The notes below the pieces were generated by a model. The model searched no databases and was not told the origin of the DNA. It saw only the letters and a list, made by a program, of their open reading frames with translations. The translations under genes were made by a program, and so were the position numbers. Shown here piece by piece: positions 26,104-35,963 of a stretch of DNA of 64,000 nt (positions within the stretch are counted from its first letter, which is position 1; every line of letters starts with the position of its first letter). The stretch comes from UBA10348 sp002469915 (GTDB lineage: Bacteria > Bacteroidota > Rhodothermia > Rhodothermales > UBA10348), in NCBI GenBank assembly GCA_029249345.1, contig JAQWHM010000011.1, forward strand, positions 124,001-188,000, written 5' to 3'.

Positions 26104-27524
26104 TTCTGGCCCTCCAACCGCTTCATCACTTCCCGGTTGAGTCGCCAGATATCGCCGGCACCCATCGTTAAAATGACATCTCCACTTCGTGCACCGGCGA
26201 TGAGTCGTTCAACAAGCCGGTTCTTGTCCTCTTCAAAGAACATCGTTGGGTGGCCAGATCGATTAACGATATTCATACCCGAAACGCCTGATATGGGCTC
26301 CTCCCTTGCTGGATAAACTCCCATGATGTAAACCACGTCTGCATCCCCAAATGAACTAGCAAAGTCGTCACACAGATCTCTCGTTCTCGAATACAGATGG
26401 GGTTGAAATATAGCCACAATTCTGCGTTTTGGCCAACATCCTTTAGCTCCATCAAGTGTCGCCCTAACCTCGGTCGGATGATGTGCGTAATCGTCTACGA
26501 CTAACACTCCGTTGGCTTCTCCGATCTCGTGCATCCGGCGCTGCACACCCGTAAAACCAGCTATTCCACGAACGATGTCATCAAAGGACATATCCAGTTC
26601 AAGCCCAATGGTAATGGCGGCCAATGCATTCTGCACGTTGTGATTGCCCGGTGCATCGAGTTGAACCCGACCCAGATGTTGATTCTCATGCAGCACATCG
26701 AAGTGCATGATTCTTCCTTGCTGAACGATATTCACAGCCCGAATACGCGCCGACGACTCTAATCCGTAGGTGATCACATTTCGATCGATAGCTCCCAGAA
26801 TGCTTCGGACGTTTTTATCATCGCTGCAACAGATTACCGAACCAAAGAAGGGCACACTACGCGCATACTGTATAAAAGCCTGCTTGATGTCCTCTAAGTC
26901 TGAATAGCAGTCTAAATGGTCTGCCTCAATATTGGTGATGATCGCCAGAGAAGGCGTCAATCGAAGGAAGGTTCGATCATACTCATCGGCTTCCACCACA
27001 ATGATATCTCCTTCACCCGAAACCGCATTTGAACCAAATGCAGACACTTTTCCGCCAACCACAACCGTCGGATCAAATCCGCCCGCACCCACGACGTGTC
27101 CAGCCATAGTCGTGGTTGTAGTTTTGCCATGCGTTCCGGCAATTCCTATACCGTACTTCATGCGCATCAGTTCACCCAACATTTCAGATCGGCGAATAAC
27201 CGGGATCGCATTTTCACGGGCAAACAGCGTCTCGGCGTTCGTGCTTGGATCAACTGCGGAAGAGTGCACAACCACACAAGCTCCTCGAGCAGACTTTCCT
27301 TCATGCCCCTGATCGATTATAGCTCCTAGGGTTTCTAAATGCTCGGTAACCTCGCTTCGAGACAGATCCGAACCCGTCACCTTATAGCCTCGCGTCAGCA
27401 GCACTTCAGCAATAGAACTCATACCGATTCCGCCGATGCCTACCATATGTACGTGTCGGATCCTACCGAACACGGGTTGACGCTTAGATGCAGATGGGGC
27501 GATATGTGGCATAGTGCTAAGCAA
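26100..27524 (-). CDS. murC: UDP-N-acetylmuramate--L-alanine ligase
   Basis: 474 residues. Cytoplasmic Mur ligase adding L-Ala to UDP-MurNAc with ATP. Rossmann start HMVGIGGIGMSSIAEVL (26-42), ATP loop GTHGKTTTT (130-138), EADEYDRTFL, and DDYAHHPTEVRATL in the C-terminal half. The first ATG overlaps murG by 8 bases; a second ATG four codons in is an equally good start. Followed immediately by ftsQ; no ddl gene lies between them. Confidence 0.97.
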   Translation of the reverse strand: MLSTMPHIAPSASKRQPVFGRIRHVHMVGIGGIGMSSIAEVLLTRGYKVTGSDLSRSEVTEHLETLGAIIDQGHEGKSARGACVVVHSSAVDPSTNAETLFARENAIPVIRRSEMLGELMRMKYGIGIAGTHGKTTTTTMAGHVVGAGGFDPTVVVGGKVSAFGSNAVSGEGDIIVVEADEYDRTFLRLTPSLAIITNIEADHLDCYSDLEDIKQAFIQYARSVPFFGSVICCSDDKNVRSILGAIDRNVITYGLESSARIRAVNIVQQGRIMHFDVLHENQHLGRVQLDAPGNHNVQNALAAITIGLELDMSFDDIVRGIAGFTGVQRRMHEIGEANGVLVVDDYAHHPTEVRATLDGAKGCWPKRRIVAIFQPHLYSRTRDLCDDFASSFGDADVVYIMGVYPAREEPISGVSGMNIVNRSGHPTMFFEEDKNRLVERLIAGARSGDVILTMGAGDIWRLNREVMKRLEGQN

Positions 27525-28659
27525 TTCCTTGGCGTTGCCTCATTTCGGCCAAATTCAAGGTGTCTTCTGCAATCTCATCCGCCGCATTTGGACGAGCCAA
27601 CCTACTGGCAGCTCGAGACATTCTTTCAATTCGCTTCGGATCGTCCAGCAGGCTTTTTACCCGTTGGACAAGGTCAGCCCGTAATGCTGATTCAGGTAAC
27701 ACCTGACTGGCATCTTGCTTTTCCATACTCCGAGCATTTTTGGTCTGATGATCTTCGGCCACATTGGGTGAAGGCACAAGTATGGAGGGCGTCCCCGTAA
27801 TCATGAGCTCAGAACAAGTTGATGCACCAGATCGACACAATGCGAGATCAGTGGCCGCGTAGGCCAAGTCCATGCGGTCAATGTACTTGAGCATTTTCAA
27901 TCGCCGATGTGTTGGAATCGCTTGTTGAAATCGCTCGAAGTAGCGCGTGCCGGTCTGCCAAATAATGCCCAATCCATCTATAGAAAGCAATTTGTTCAGG
28001 GCCTCTGCCATGGCTTCATTAAGCGCTTGGCTACCCATCGAACCACCAAAGACAAAGAGCACGTGATCCACCCCTTCCATCTCATAAAAAGCGCGGCCTT
28101 CATCGGGGTCAGCATCTGCCAGATTAGACCGAACAGGGTTGCCACTCAAACTCACCCGAGCCTTAGATTTTGATGGCGTTGCTTCGTCAAATGCTAGATG
28201 AATGCTCGATGCAAATTTGGAAGCAACCCGATTGGTCAGGCCCATAAAAGCATTTTGCTCCTGAATCAGAATGGGTCGCACGAGATATCGAGCGGCAAGA
28301 AGAACTGGGAGGGCCACATATCCACCAGTACCAACCACTACGTCGGCATCAAACTGCTGAATGAGACTCACTGATTCGCGAAGTCCCTTGATCACTTTGA
28401 ACGGCATGACCAAATTCTGCGCCGTCAATTTGCGCTGTAGCCCCTGCACCGTAATCGGGTGAATCGGGTAGCCTGCACCCGGCACAGCCTTCCATTCAAT
28501 TTTATCAGGCGATCCGGCAAAAGAAACAACAGCATCTGCGCGCTTCTTCATGATTGCGTCTGCGATTGAAATGGCTGGATACACGTGCCCTCCCGTGCCT
28601 CCACCCGTAATCAGAACGCGTGGCGCCCTTCGACTTGATATGATTGCAGAACTACTCAA
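27517..28659 (-). CDS. murG: UDP-GlcNAc:lipid I N-acetylglucosaminyltransferase
   Basis: 380 residues. GT28 enzyme that converts lipid I to lipid II on the inner face of the cytoplasmic membrane. The nucleotide-sugar loop GGGTGGHVYPA is at residues 19-29, a second G-loop FVFGGSMGSQALN lies mid-protein, and the LCRSGASTCSELMITGTPSILVPSPNVAEDHQTKNAR donor-binding region is characteristic. It overlaps ftsW by 8 bases upstream and murC by 8 bases downstream. Confidence 0.97.
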   Translation of the reverse strand: MSSSAIISSRRAPRVLITGGGTGGHVYPAISIADAIMKKRADAVVSFAGSPDKIEWKAVPGAGYPIHPITVQGLQRKLTAQNLVMPFKVIKGLRESVSLIQQFDADVVVGTGGYVALPVLLAARYLVRPILIQEQNAFMGLTNRVASKFASSIHLAFDEATPSKSKARVSLSGNPVRSNLADADPDEGRAFYEMEGVDHVLFVFGGSMGSQALNEAMAEALNKLLSIDGLGIIWQTGTRYFERFQQAIPTHRRLKMLKYIDRMDLAYAATDLALCRSGASTCSELMITGTPSILVPSPNVAEDHQTKNARSMEKQDASQVLPESALRADLVQRVKSLLDDPKRIERMSRAASRLARPNAADEIAEDTLNLAEMRQRQGIA

Positions 28660-29791
28660 CTTGCCTTGAAATATTCAAAAGAATCCCAATGAGGGCTCCA
28701 TTAGCCAACATGGACGTTCCCCCGTAAGACACGAAGGGGAGAGGTAATCCCGTTACGGGTAACAGGTTTGAAGACACCCCAGCGTGCACAAATCCATAAA
28801 GCGTCAACATCACGACCACACCCACGGCCAAAAACAAACCCAGTGGATCCGGCGCGTGTCGCGCAATTCTCAGTAACCCTCGAAACAGGATCAACAAATA
28901 GAGCCCTAGCAGGGAAAACGCTCCAATCAAACCGTATTCCTCGGCGATAATTGCGTAGATAAAATCGTTGTAAGGCGCAGGAAGGAAATTGCGTTGAATG
29001 CTTTTCCCAGGCCCAGTCCCAGCCAATCCGCCATTGGCAATTGCAATGCGGGCTTGCATAGCCTGCCACCCCTCGGCCTGATTGCTGAATACCTCCTCTG
29101 AATTGGTATTCGGGAAGAGCTTGACCCCTACATAGGATTCGACTCGGGCAGCGCGGGCGGGAGAACCCAATAACATCAGATAAGCCAAGAGGACACCTAC
29201 CGCCCCAACTGCAGATATGTGCAAGACACTGACCCTTGCAATGAAACACATCGTCATCACAGCTACCAAAACCACCGAAGCCGTAGACAAATCAGATATT
29301 CCAATCGCGCCAATCGTTAATCCAATCCAGAAAATGATGGGTGTGAAACCCTTCGAAAAGGACTTGATGTACACCTGCTTCTCAGAAAGCAAGAAGGCGA
29401 TGTACAACAAGAGTGCCACGCGAGCCATATCAGATGGCTGAAGTTGCAACGACCCTATTTCTAACCATCTTGCCGCTCCCCCAGAAACAACCCCCACGAG
29501 TTGGGTAGCTATCAGGAGTCCTATGGCGAAGATCAGCACATACTTACTTAACCGGGCTAGAAGGCGGTAGTTAATAATCGAAAACAGGCCTACTGCTCCC
29601 AACGATAGAAGCACTCGAAATACATGCTTAAACAGGAACTGCTCAGTATTTCCGCCAGCTTTTGTCGCCGCAAAAAAAGCGATTGCGCTATAGACCGCAA
29701 CCACTCCAATTGCACTTAGCAATAGGACGGCCCAGAGGATAAATTTATCCACTCGACCCGACCCTTCACTATGTAACGTCAAAATCTGCAT
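28652..29791 (-). CDS. ftsW: Peptidoglycan glycosyltransferase FtsW (SEDS family)
   Basis: 379 residues with about ten transmembrane helices. SEDS-family septal peptidoglycan polymerase working with FtsI. The signature loops are visible: AARWLEIGSLQLQPSDMARVALLLYIA with the basic/acidic pair, and the C-terminal GLPLPFVSYGGTSMLANGALIGILLNISR. The long periplasmic loop contains the GNAG-type region (QARIAIANGGLAGTGPGKSIQRNFLPAPYNDFIYAIIAEEYG) that carries the catalytic acidic residue in this family. 11 bases downstream of murD, overlapping murG. Confidence 0.96.
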   Translation of the reverse strand: MQILTLHSEGSGRVDKFILWAVLLLSAIGVVAVYSAIAFFAATKAGGNTEQFLFKHVFRVLLSLGAVGLFSIINYRLLARLSKYVLIFAIGLLIATQLVGVVSGGAARWLEIGSLQLQPSDMARVALLLYIAFLLSEKQVYIKSFSKGFTPIIFWIGLTIGAIGISDLSTASVVLVAVMTMCFIARVSVLHISAVGAVGVLLAYLMLLGSPARAARVESYVGVKLFPNTNSEEVFSNQAEGWQAMQARIAIANGGLAGTGPGKSIQRNFLPAPYNDFIYAIIAEEYGLIGAFSLLGLYLLILFRGLLRIARHAPDPLGLFLAVGVVVMLTLYGFVHAGVSSNLLPVTGLPLPFVSYGGTSMLANGALIGILLNISRQVE

Positions 29792-29802
29792 CTACCTAGC
29801 CT

Positions 29803-31173
29803 TTACAGGTTGGAAACCAATTGCCTAAAAACGTCTCCTCGGTGCTCGTAGGAGTCAAACTGATCGAAAGAAGCACAAGCTGGACTCAGTAGCACGATGT
29901 CGCCTGGACGAGCAAGCAACTGTGCTAACTTTATAGCTTCCTCCAAGTCCTCTGCTCGCACGCTGTCGTCTACATGATGACCGAGCTCTGTTTGTAGAGC
30001 TTGCGATGCCTCTCCGATGGTAATCATGGAGCGGACCCGATTTTGTACCAGAGGCTGAAGCGCGGCATAATCATTGCCTTTATCCCTTCCGCCAGCTATC
30101 CAAATTATCGGTTCCTTAAAGCTTTCCAGTGCATACCAAACGGCATTCACATTGGTCGCTTTCGAGTCGTTAACGTATCTCACGCCTTCCACCTCTCGGA
30201 CGGGTTCAAGTCGATGAGGAACGCCTTCAAACGTTCTCAAACTTTCTCGAACTACGTCACTCCTGACCTCCATCACCCGTGCTGCAACTGCTGCCGCCAG
30301 CGAATTGTACACGTTGTGACGGCCTCGTAAGGCCAGTTCATCCACATGCATAAGCGTTTCTTTTTTATTGTTGATGTTCAAAACAAGCTCTTCGTTTTCC
30401 AAAAAGCCTCCTTGATCCATCGGTTGTGAAATTGAAATCGGATAACCCTTTGGCCCCTGATTTTCGAGTCCTTTCGCAAATCTGGCCAATCTTTCGTCAT
30501 CTGCATTATATACCAACACATCTGACTCGGACTGTTGGCGACACATTCTCAATTTGCTTTGTGCATAGAGATTGATGTCCCCTTCATACCTGTCTAAGTG
30601 ATCCGGCGTGATGTTCAAGAGAACCGCCACGTCGGGCCTAAATTCTTTCGTGTGATCCAGTTGAAAACTGGAAACTTCCAAAACCACCACGTCGCGCTCT
30701 AAAACATCAGATACGACGCCTGAAAAGGGAACGCCGACGTTCCCACAAACCCATGTCCTGCATCCGCTTTCGCGAAATATGTGACCTGTCAGCTCCGTTG
30801 TAGTTGTCTTTCCGTTTGAACCAGAAATAGCTAAAATCCGACCACGGCAAAACCAGCTGGCCAGTTCAATTTCTGAATACACGGGAAGCGCCTTGTGAAA
30901 CGCCTCCTGCATAACGGGCGCTGAATCCGGTACCCCAGGACTAACCACAATAAAGTCTGCGTCATACACCTTTTCGGAGTGACCACAGTCCTCCCACCCT
31001 ATACCCAGCGCATCTAAACGACTCTGCTTTGCGATATCGATTTTAACTGCGTCCGATACAAATACGGATGCACCTGAACGGGAAAGCAGCTCTGCTGCTG
31101 CCATTCCACTTCTAGCAGCTCCCAGAACGGTCACCTTACGGTCGGCGATATGTGTGCGTGTCTGTTCGCTCAC
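29803..31173 (-). CDS. murD: UDP-N-acetylmuramoyl-L-alanine--D-glutamate ligase
   Basis: 456 residues. ATP-dependent addition of D-Glu to UDP-MurNAc-L-Ala in the cytoplasm. N-terminal dinucleotide-like fold (VTVLGAARSGMAAAELL), ATP loop GSNGKTT (118-124), LNITPDHLDRY in the central domain and YVNDSKATNVNAVWYAL plus WIAGGRDKGNDY in the C-terminal domain. The start overlaps the mraY stop by 4 bases (ATGA). Confidence 0.97.
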   Translation of the reverse strand: MSEQTRTHIADRKVTVLGAARSGMAAAELLSRSGASVFVSDAVKIDIAKQSRLDALGIGWEDCGHSEKVYDADFIVVSPGVPDSAPVMQEAFHKALPVYSEIELASWFCRGRILAISGSNGKTTTTELTGHIFRESGCRTWVCGNVGVPFSGVVSDVLERDVVVLEVSSFQLDHTKEFRPDVAVLLNITPDHLDRYEGDINLYAQSKLRMCRQQSESDVLVYNADDERLARFAKGLENQGPKGYPISISQPMDQGGFLENEELVLNINNKKETLMHVDELALRGRHNVYNSLAAAVAARVMEVRSDVVRESLRTFEGVPHRLEPVREVEGVRYVNDSKATNVNAVWYALESFKEPIIWIAGGRDKGNDYAALQPLVQNRVRSMITIGEASQALQTELGHHVDDSVRAEDLEEAIKLAQLLARPGDIVLLSPACASFDQFDSYEHRGDVFRQLVSNL

Positions 31174-32327
31174 CGGATACGTAGGACGAGTAAAGTGACG
31201 ATGACAGTAACCGCAGTAATTAGCCAGAATCGGAGCACGATTTTCGCTTCGTGCGTTCCGTTGGCTTCAAAATGATGATGGATCGGGGCCATCTTGAATA
31301 TTCGCTTACCCACACCCGTCTTTTTACGTGTGTACTTGAACCAACTCGTTTGCATGATGACTGAAATAGTCTCCAGGAAAAAGATGGCGCAGAGCAAGGG
31401 TAGGAGCAGTTCCTTTTTTACCATGAGAGCCATCGTTCCGACGGCTGCGCCCAGAGAAAGCGCTCCGGTATCTCCCATAAAGACCGATGCAGGGTATCCG
31501 TTATACCAGAGGAAGCCGAAACAGGAAGCAGCTAAAGAAGCCGAGAAAATGGTTAATTCACCGGCACCAGGAAGCAGCATCTCATTCAAAAAGTCGGCGA
31601 AAATCGCGTTACCTGCGATGTATGCAAGCGCAGTCAGCCCAAGTGCGACAATACCCGTAACACCTGCAGCCAGTCCATCGAGTCCGTCCGTTAGATTCAC
31701 GGCGTTCGATAGCGCAGTCAGGATAAATACCACAACGGGGATATAGATCAGCCAGCCTAGGTCGATTCCGGTAACAAAGTGGCGAAGCACATTGTAGTCG
31801 AGCGTTTCATCTGCTACAAAAGGCAGGTAGGTTAACGTTCGGATATCACTGAATTGGGGGTGGAAGTACAGTATCGATCCCACCAATAATCCCAGTGTGA
31901 TTTGCCCCGTAAGTTTGATGCGTGCAGGAAGTCCTGATTTATCCCGCTTCACCACTTTGATATAGTCGTCTGCAAATCCAAAAGCTCCCATCCATGCCGT
32001 TGCCAGCATGATGAGCCAGACATACACTTCGCCAATGGCACCCCAGAGGAAGGTGGACACGAGAACCGAAATCAGGATGATCAACCCACCCATACTGGGC
32101 GTGCCCGACTTGTGCGAGTGGTCCACGGCCCCGGCACTTTCTCCTTCTCGAACCCGCTCGCCTAGTTGCTTTTCTTCCAACCAGCGGATAATGCGACGCC
32201 CGATAAACAGTGAAATCAAGAGCGCGGTTATCGCGGCTAAAGAAGCCCGAACCGTGATGTATTCCACCACCTGAAACCCAGGTGGTTCGAACACTCGTTC
32301 TAGATATCGTATGAGGTAATAGAGCAT
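31170..32327 (-). CDS. mraY: Phospho-N-acetylmuramoyl-pentapeptide transferase MraY
   Basis: 385 residues, about ten transmembrane helices. Transfers phospho-MurNAc-pentapeptide to undecaprenyl phosphate, making lipid I. Hallmarks: GTPSMGGLIIL in the first loop, the acidic FGFADDYIKV motif, NLTDGLDGLAAG, FMGDTGALSLGA and MAPIHHHFEANG. The 385-residue length is somewhat above the ~360 of E. coli, as in related phyla with longer periplasmic loops. 14 bases after murE; murF, which usually precedes mraY, is not here. Confidence 0.97.
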   Translation of the reverse strand: MLYYLIRYLERVFEPPGFQVVEYITVRASLAAITALLISLFIGRRIIRWLEEKQLGERVREGESAGAVDHSHKSGTPSMGGLIILISVLVSTFLWGAIGEVYVWLIMLATAWMGAFGFADDYIKVVKRDKSGLPARIKLTGQITLGLLVGSILYFHPQFSDIRTLTYLPFVADETLDYNVLRHFVTGIDLGWLIYIPVVVFILTALSNAVNLTDGLDGLAAGVTGIVALGLTALAYIAGNAIFADFLNEMLLPGAGELTIFSASLAASCFGFLWYNGYPASVFMGDTGALSLGAAVGTMALMVKKELLLPLLCAIFFLETISVIMQTSWFKYTRKKTGVGKRIFKMAPIHHHFEANGTHEAKIVLRFWLITAVTVIVTLLVLRIR

Positions 32328-32341
32328 ACTCGGTGATTAAT

Positions 32342-33844
32342 TCAGGCCCGTTGGCCTGTTTCGTGGGTTAGATTTGAGTCCGCAAATGCACGCAATGCTT
32401 CCTCTCGGTCGTCAAATTTTAGTTTTTCGGTGCCAACCACCTGAGTCGTTTCGTGGCCTTTTCCAGCCAATACCAACGTATCTCCTGCGCCCATTAGCTG
32501 GACCGTCTTTTCGATGGCCTCGCGTCTGTTGGGTATCCAAAGAGCAGTGTCCGGATTGTGCATGCCTCGTCGGATATCTTCCATAATGGTGTCAACCGGC
32601 TCGGTTCGGGGGTTGTCGTTCGTGACTACTACCTGATCCGCTAGGGACTCGGCAACTTGCCCCATTTGAGGCCGCTTTCCGCGATCTCGATCGCCGCCGC
32701 ATCCAAATACACACCAAAGCCTCGTGCCTTCATCTACACTTTTACGAACCGTCCTCAGGACATTTTCTAATGCATCTGGGGTGTGGGCATAATCGATAAT
32801 GAGCGTAGTCCCATCAGAGAGTAAAAGGCTCTCCATACGCCCCTTCACAAACGGCGTGTCGGCAAGACGATCCCGTACCTCATTCGCGTTAAACCCGAGC
32901 GCCAGACCAGCAGCGTATGCTGCACTCAGATTCGATGCGTTGAATTCACCCGCAAGTTGAAAGCGTTTTCGCGTCCCATCTAGATCTAGGACGAGTCCAG
33001 AAAGCGTATTTTCGACAATTGAATACCGAATATCCGCCGCTCCCGTTTGACCAAATGAGAGAATAGAAGCCTGCGAATCACTCGCCATGGAGTGACCTTT
33101 CGGGTCGTCCAGATTAACGACCCCAGTTGACGTGGTCGGTAGCTCGTCGAATAATCGTTTTTTCGACTGGAAATACGACTCAAAAGTGCCGTGATAATCG
33201 AGATGGTCTCGGGTCAGATTCGTGAAAACAGCTACGTTTACATCTTCCGTCCTGAATCGAATCTGATCGAGTGCATGCGAAGAAGCCTCCATAGCACAGG
33301 ACCGGCAACCAGCGGTGTACATCTGATTCAGCAACTCGTAAACACGAATGGCCGAAGGCGTTGTATGAGATGCCTCATAGCTAGTGGATCCAAATCGATA
33401 CCCGGTGGTGCCGATAAATCCTGCAGGAACGTTCGATTGCTCCAGAATGGAGGCTACAAGTGTGGCAACCGTCGTTTTTCCGTTGGTCCCCGTTACCGCG
33501 ACGAGTTTTAATTTCTGCCCAGGGTCCTCGTTCAAAAGAGAAGCCAGTTCAGCTAATGCCCGATGCGAATTCGTCACCTGAGCGTGGGCGGGGCCGCCTG
33601 GCAATCCAAGATTGCCATAGGGCGGCCCCGCCTCGCTCACGATGGCGTTAGCTCCGTTTTTAACAGCCTTGTCAATGAACAAGTGACCGTCTGCCCGTGA
33701 ACCCCTAAGGGCTACGAAACAGTCAGACGATCCGACCTCCCGGCTATCAATAGCCAGTCGTTCGATAGTCTGTCCGGACGGATTTTGACCTTCGATCAAA
33801 ATCTCCTTTTGCAGCAATCGCTGTATACACAAATCGAAATACAC
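32342..33844 (-). CDS. murE: UDP-N-acetylmuramoyl-tripeptide synthetase MurE (meso-DAP-adding)
   Basis: 500 residues. Adds the third peptide residue to UDP-MurNAc-L-Ala-D-Glu. ATP loop GTNGKTT at 119-125, the CAMEASSHALDQ region and NLTRDHLDYHGTF in the central domain. The side-chain selectivity motif DNPRTE at 410-415 is the signature of meso-diaminopimelate-specific enzymes rather than the lysine type, so the cell wall is predicted to be DAP-type. 38 bases after ftsI. Confidence 0.97.
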   Translation of the reverse strand: MYFDLCIQRLLQKEILIEGQNPSGQTIERLAIDSREVGSSDCFVALRGSRADGHLFIDKAVKNGANAIVSEAGPPYGNLGLPGGPAHAQVTNSHRALAELASLLNEDPGQKLKLVAVTGTNGKTTVATLVASILEQSNVPAGFIGTTGYRFGSTSYEASHTTPSAIRVYELLNQMYTAGCRSCAMEASSHALDQIRFRTEDVNVAVFTNLTRDHLDYHGTFESYFQSKKRLFDELPTTSTGVVNLDDPKGHSMASDSQASILSFGQTGAADIRYSIVENTLSGLVLDLDGTRKRFQLAGEFNASNLSAAYAAGLALGFNANEVRDRLADTPFVKGRMESLLLSDGTTLIIDYAHTPDALENVLRTVRKSVDEGTRLWCVFGCGGDRDRGKRPQMGQVAESLADQVVVTNDNPRTEPVDTIMEDIRRGMHNPDTALWIPNRREAIEKTVQLMGAGDTLVLAGKGHETTQVVGTEKLKFDDREEALRAFADSNLTHETGQRA

Positions 33845-33882
33845 TTCGATCGGTCCTGTCCGTTTTAAACATCATGTGATTG

Positions 33883-35961
33883 TCAGTTCAGCGAAATCGA
33901 CGCCATAGATGGCATCGGACTTCCTGGGTCTGGCGACTGTCGCCAGACCACACCGTGTCCCTCGATCGAGACATTAATTCCAAGGTGGCGAAGCCAGGTA
34001 TAGGCATCGCGAAGCGAGAGGCCCGTTACATCGGGCATCACGGAAATCGAATCAATGCGGGCATCCAGCTCTATGAATCGACCCGGCCACGCTTCTTCAC
34101 CTACCGGCACATTTTGGTTGGTAACCAGCGCCGAATAATTTGTTTTAGAGCCCTCTTTTAGGCCGTGTGCGCGGGCTATCCTAGCCGCCAACGCACTGGG
34201 CTTTCCTTCTAACACTGGAACAGATGCCACTAAATTTTCTGCCTTCATCGAGTCCGGTGCCAAGTAGTGGGCTACCTCTGGCATCGTAGCCAGCCAACGC
34301 TCAGTAGTATTCCTGAATACCGGTGCAGCCACCATTCCGCCATATATACTTGTTTGAGGGTCGTCTATTACGACCAAAAGCACTACTTGTGGATTTTCAA
34401 CTGGATAGAAACCCACAAATGTCGCCTTGTAAGCACCTTGAATGTATCCGTACCCGTTTTCTCGGGCTTTCATGGCCGTACCCGTTTTACCGGCAATACG
34501 CAATCCCTTTACGGCCGCGCGTGGAGCCGTTCCGTCTAGCCCGGTAACCGATTCGAAAGCTGGAGTCAACTTTTGCGCTGTATCCTCATCAAACACTCTT
34601 CGTACGGTGTGCGGCTCGGCCTCCCATGTAGTGTTTCCATCTGCATCTAAGTGCCTCTCAACGATAAACGGCCGCTTGAGCTCACCACCATTGGCCAACG
34701 CGGCATAGGCAAGCGCCATTTGGAGCGGGGTAGCAACAATGGCGTATCCACGACTAATAGCAGACCGAGTAGATCTATTCCAGTCAGGTATTTTTCTGAC
34801 CACGGTTGTCGCTTCGCCCGGAAGCTCGATACGCGTCTTCTGGTTGAACCCAAAAGCACGGGCGTACTTGTACAACTCTCCCTTGTCGGTATTATCAGAA
34901 ACGAGCGCCGTTCCGATGTTACTCGAAAGTTTAATGGCGTCGTGATAGGTAATCGTGCCATTAGCGTGCGTATCCCGAAGATCCCAGCCCTCATGCTTTA
35001 AATACCCGCTTCCCGTTTCAATGGAGTCCTGCATTGAAATCACACCCGACTCGACCGCAGCAACTGCAGGTAGCACCTTCATCGTCGAGCCTGGCTCAAA
35101 TCGGTCCGTAATTACGTGGTTACGTTTGCCATGCATACTCGAACCCGGCATATTGGGATCAAACGTTGGGTAATTGGCCATGGCCAGAATGGCGCCCGTG
35201 TTCACATCCAACGCAACAGCTGCGCCCCAATTGGCCTCGGCCTCGATGGTGCCTTTACGTAACTCTTCTTCCAGAATGGCCTGCTGAGCAACATCTACAG
35301 TGAGTACGAGCGAAGTACCATGCTGTGGATCTTTTAATACACCGCCTGGAATGGGGGTAGAACTGCCACGAGCCGTCTTTCTCTTAATGCGCTGACCCGG
35401 CGAACCGGCCAAAAGCGCTTCGAACTCACCTTCTAAGCCTGCGATGCCCCCGTATTGGTTCGCAAACCCGATGAAATGGGCTCCATTACTTCCGTAAGTG
35501 TACTGGCGCTTAGTTGTTCTATCCAACACGGCAAACGGCATTGCTTTGAAAAACGCGATGTCATCCCCGGACATAATGACGTTTTTGGCTAAAGACACGT
35601 ATCTCGATTCAGGACGGGCAGCAACTTTTCTGCGTAATACCGACGCTTGAGTTTTGGTAAGCTCGGAAACACGTTCAAAAAAGCGATCAGCCCCTTTCCG
35701 GTATCCGTATGCCGATGGGTCTACTGCTATTTGGTAGCGCTCAATATTATCCGCCATGGGACGCCCTTTGGCATCCATGATGATTCCACGAGCGGGAGGA
35801 ATGGGCTCGTACTCCGTGGACTGCTCTTCGACCGTTTTTCTCAACTCACCTCCTTCTAGGACCGTAATCCGAAGTACCTGAAAGCCCACAAGAATCGGGA
35901 CGAGACTCACCAAGGTGATCACGACGTACATCCGGGCCATTATTTGGTCTTTCGGTTGCAT
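33883..35961 (-). CDS. ftsI: Septal penicillin-binding protein FtsI with C-terminal PASTA domain
   Basis: 692 residues. Class B PBP: short cytoplasmic tail, one transmembrane helix (about 12-32), dimerisation domain (PPARGIIMD at 55-63, a conserved start of this module), transpeptidase domain with S292-T-M-K295, S346-S-N348 and K492-T-G494. Residues ~634-692 (VMPDVTGLSLRDAYTWLRHLGINVSIEGHG) form one PASTA domain, which may bind peptidoglycan or muropeptides. D,D-transpeptidase of the septum partnered with FtsW. Two bases after ftsL. Confidence 0.96.
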   Translation of the reverse strand: MQPKDQIMARMYVVITLVSLVPILVGFQVLRITVLEGGELRKTVEEQSTEYEPIPPARGIIMDAKGRPMADNIERYQIAVDPSAYGYRKGADRFFERVSELTKTQASVLRRKVAARPESRYVSLAKNVIMSGDDIAFFKAMPFAVLDRTTKRQYTYGSNGAHFIGFANQYGGIAGLEGEFEALLAGSPGQRIKRKTARGSSTPIPGGVLKDPQHGTSLVLTVDVAQQAILEEELRKGTIEAEANWGAAVALDVNTGAILAMANYPTFDPNMPGSSMHGKRNHVITDRFEPGSTMKVLPAVAAVESGVISMQDSIETGSGYLKHEGWDLRDTHANGTITYHDAIKLSSNIGTALVSDNTDKGELYKYARAFGFNQKTRIELPGEATTVVRKIPDWNRSTRSAISRGYAIVATPLQMALAYAALANGGELKRPFIVERHLDADGNTTWEAEPHTVRRVFDEDTAQKLTPAFESVTGLDGTAPRAAVKGLRIAGKTGTAMKARENGYGYIQGAYKATFVGFYPVENPQVVLLVVIDDPQTSIYGGMVAAPVFRNTTERWLATMPEVAHYLAPDSMKAENLVASVPVLEGKPSALAARIARAHGLKEGSKTNYSALVTNQNVPVGEEAWPGRFIELDARIDSISVMPDVTGLSLRDAYTWLRHLGINVSIEGHGVVWRQSPDPGSPMPSMASISLN

Positions 35962-35963
35962 GG

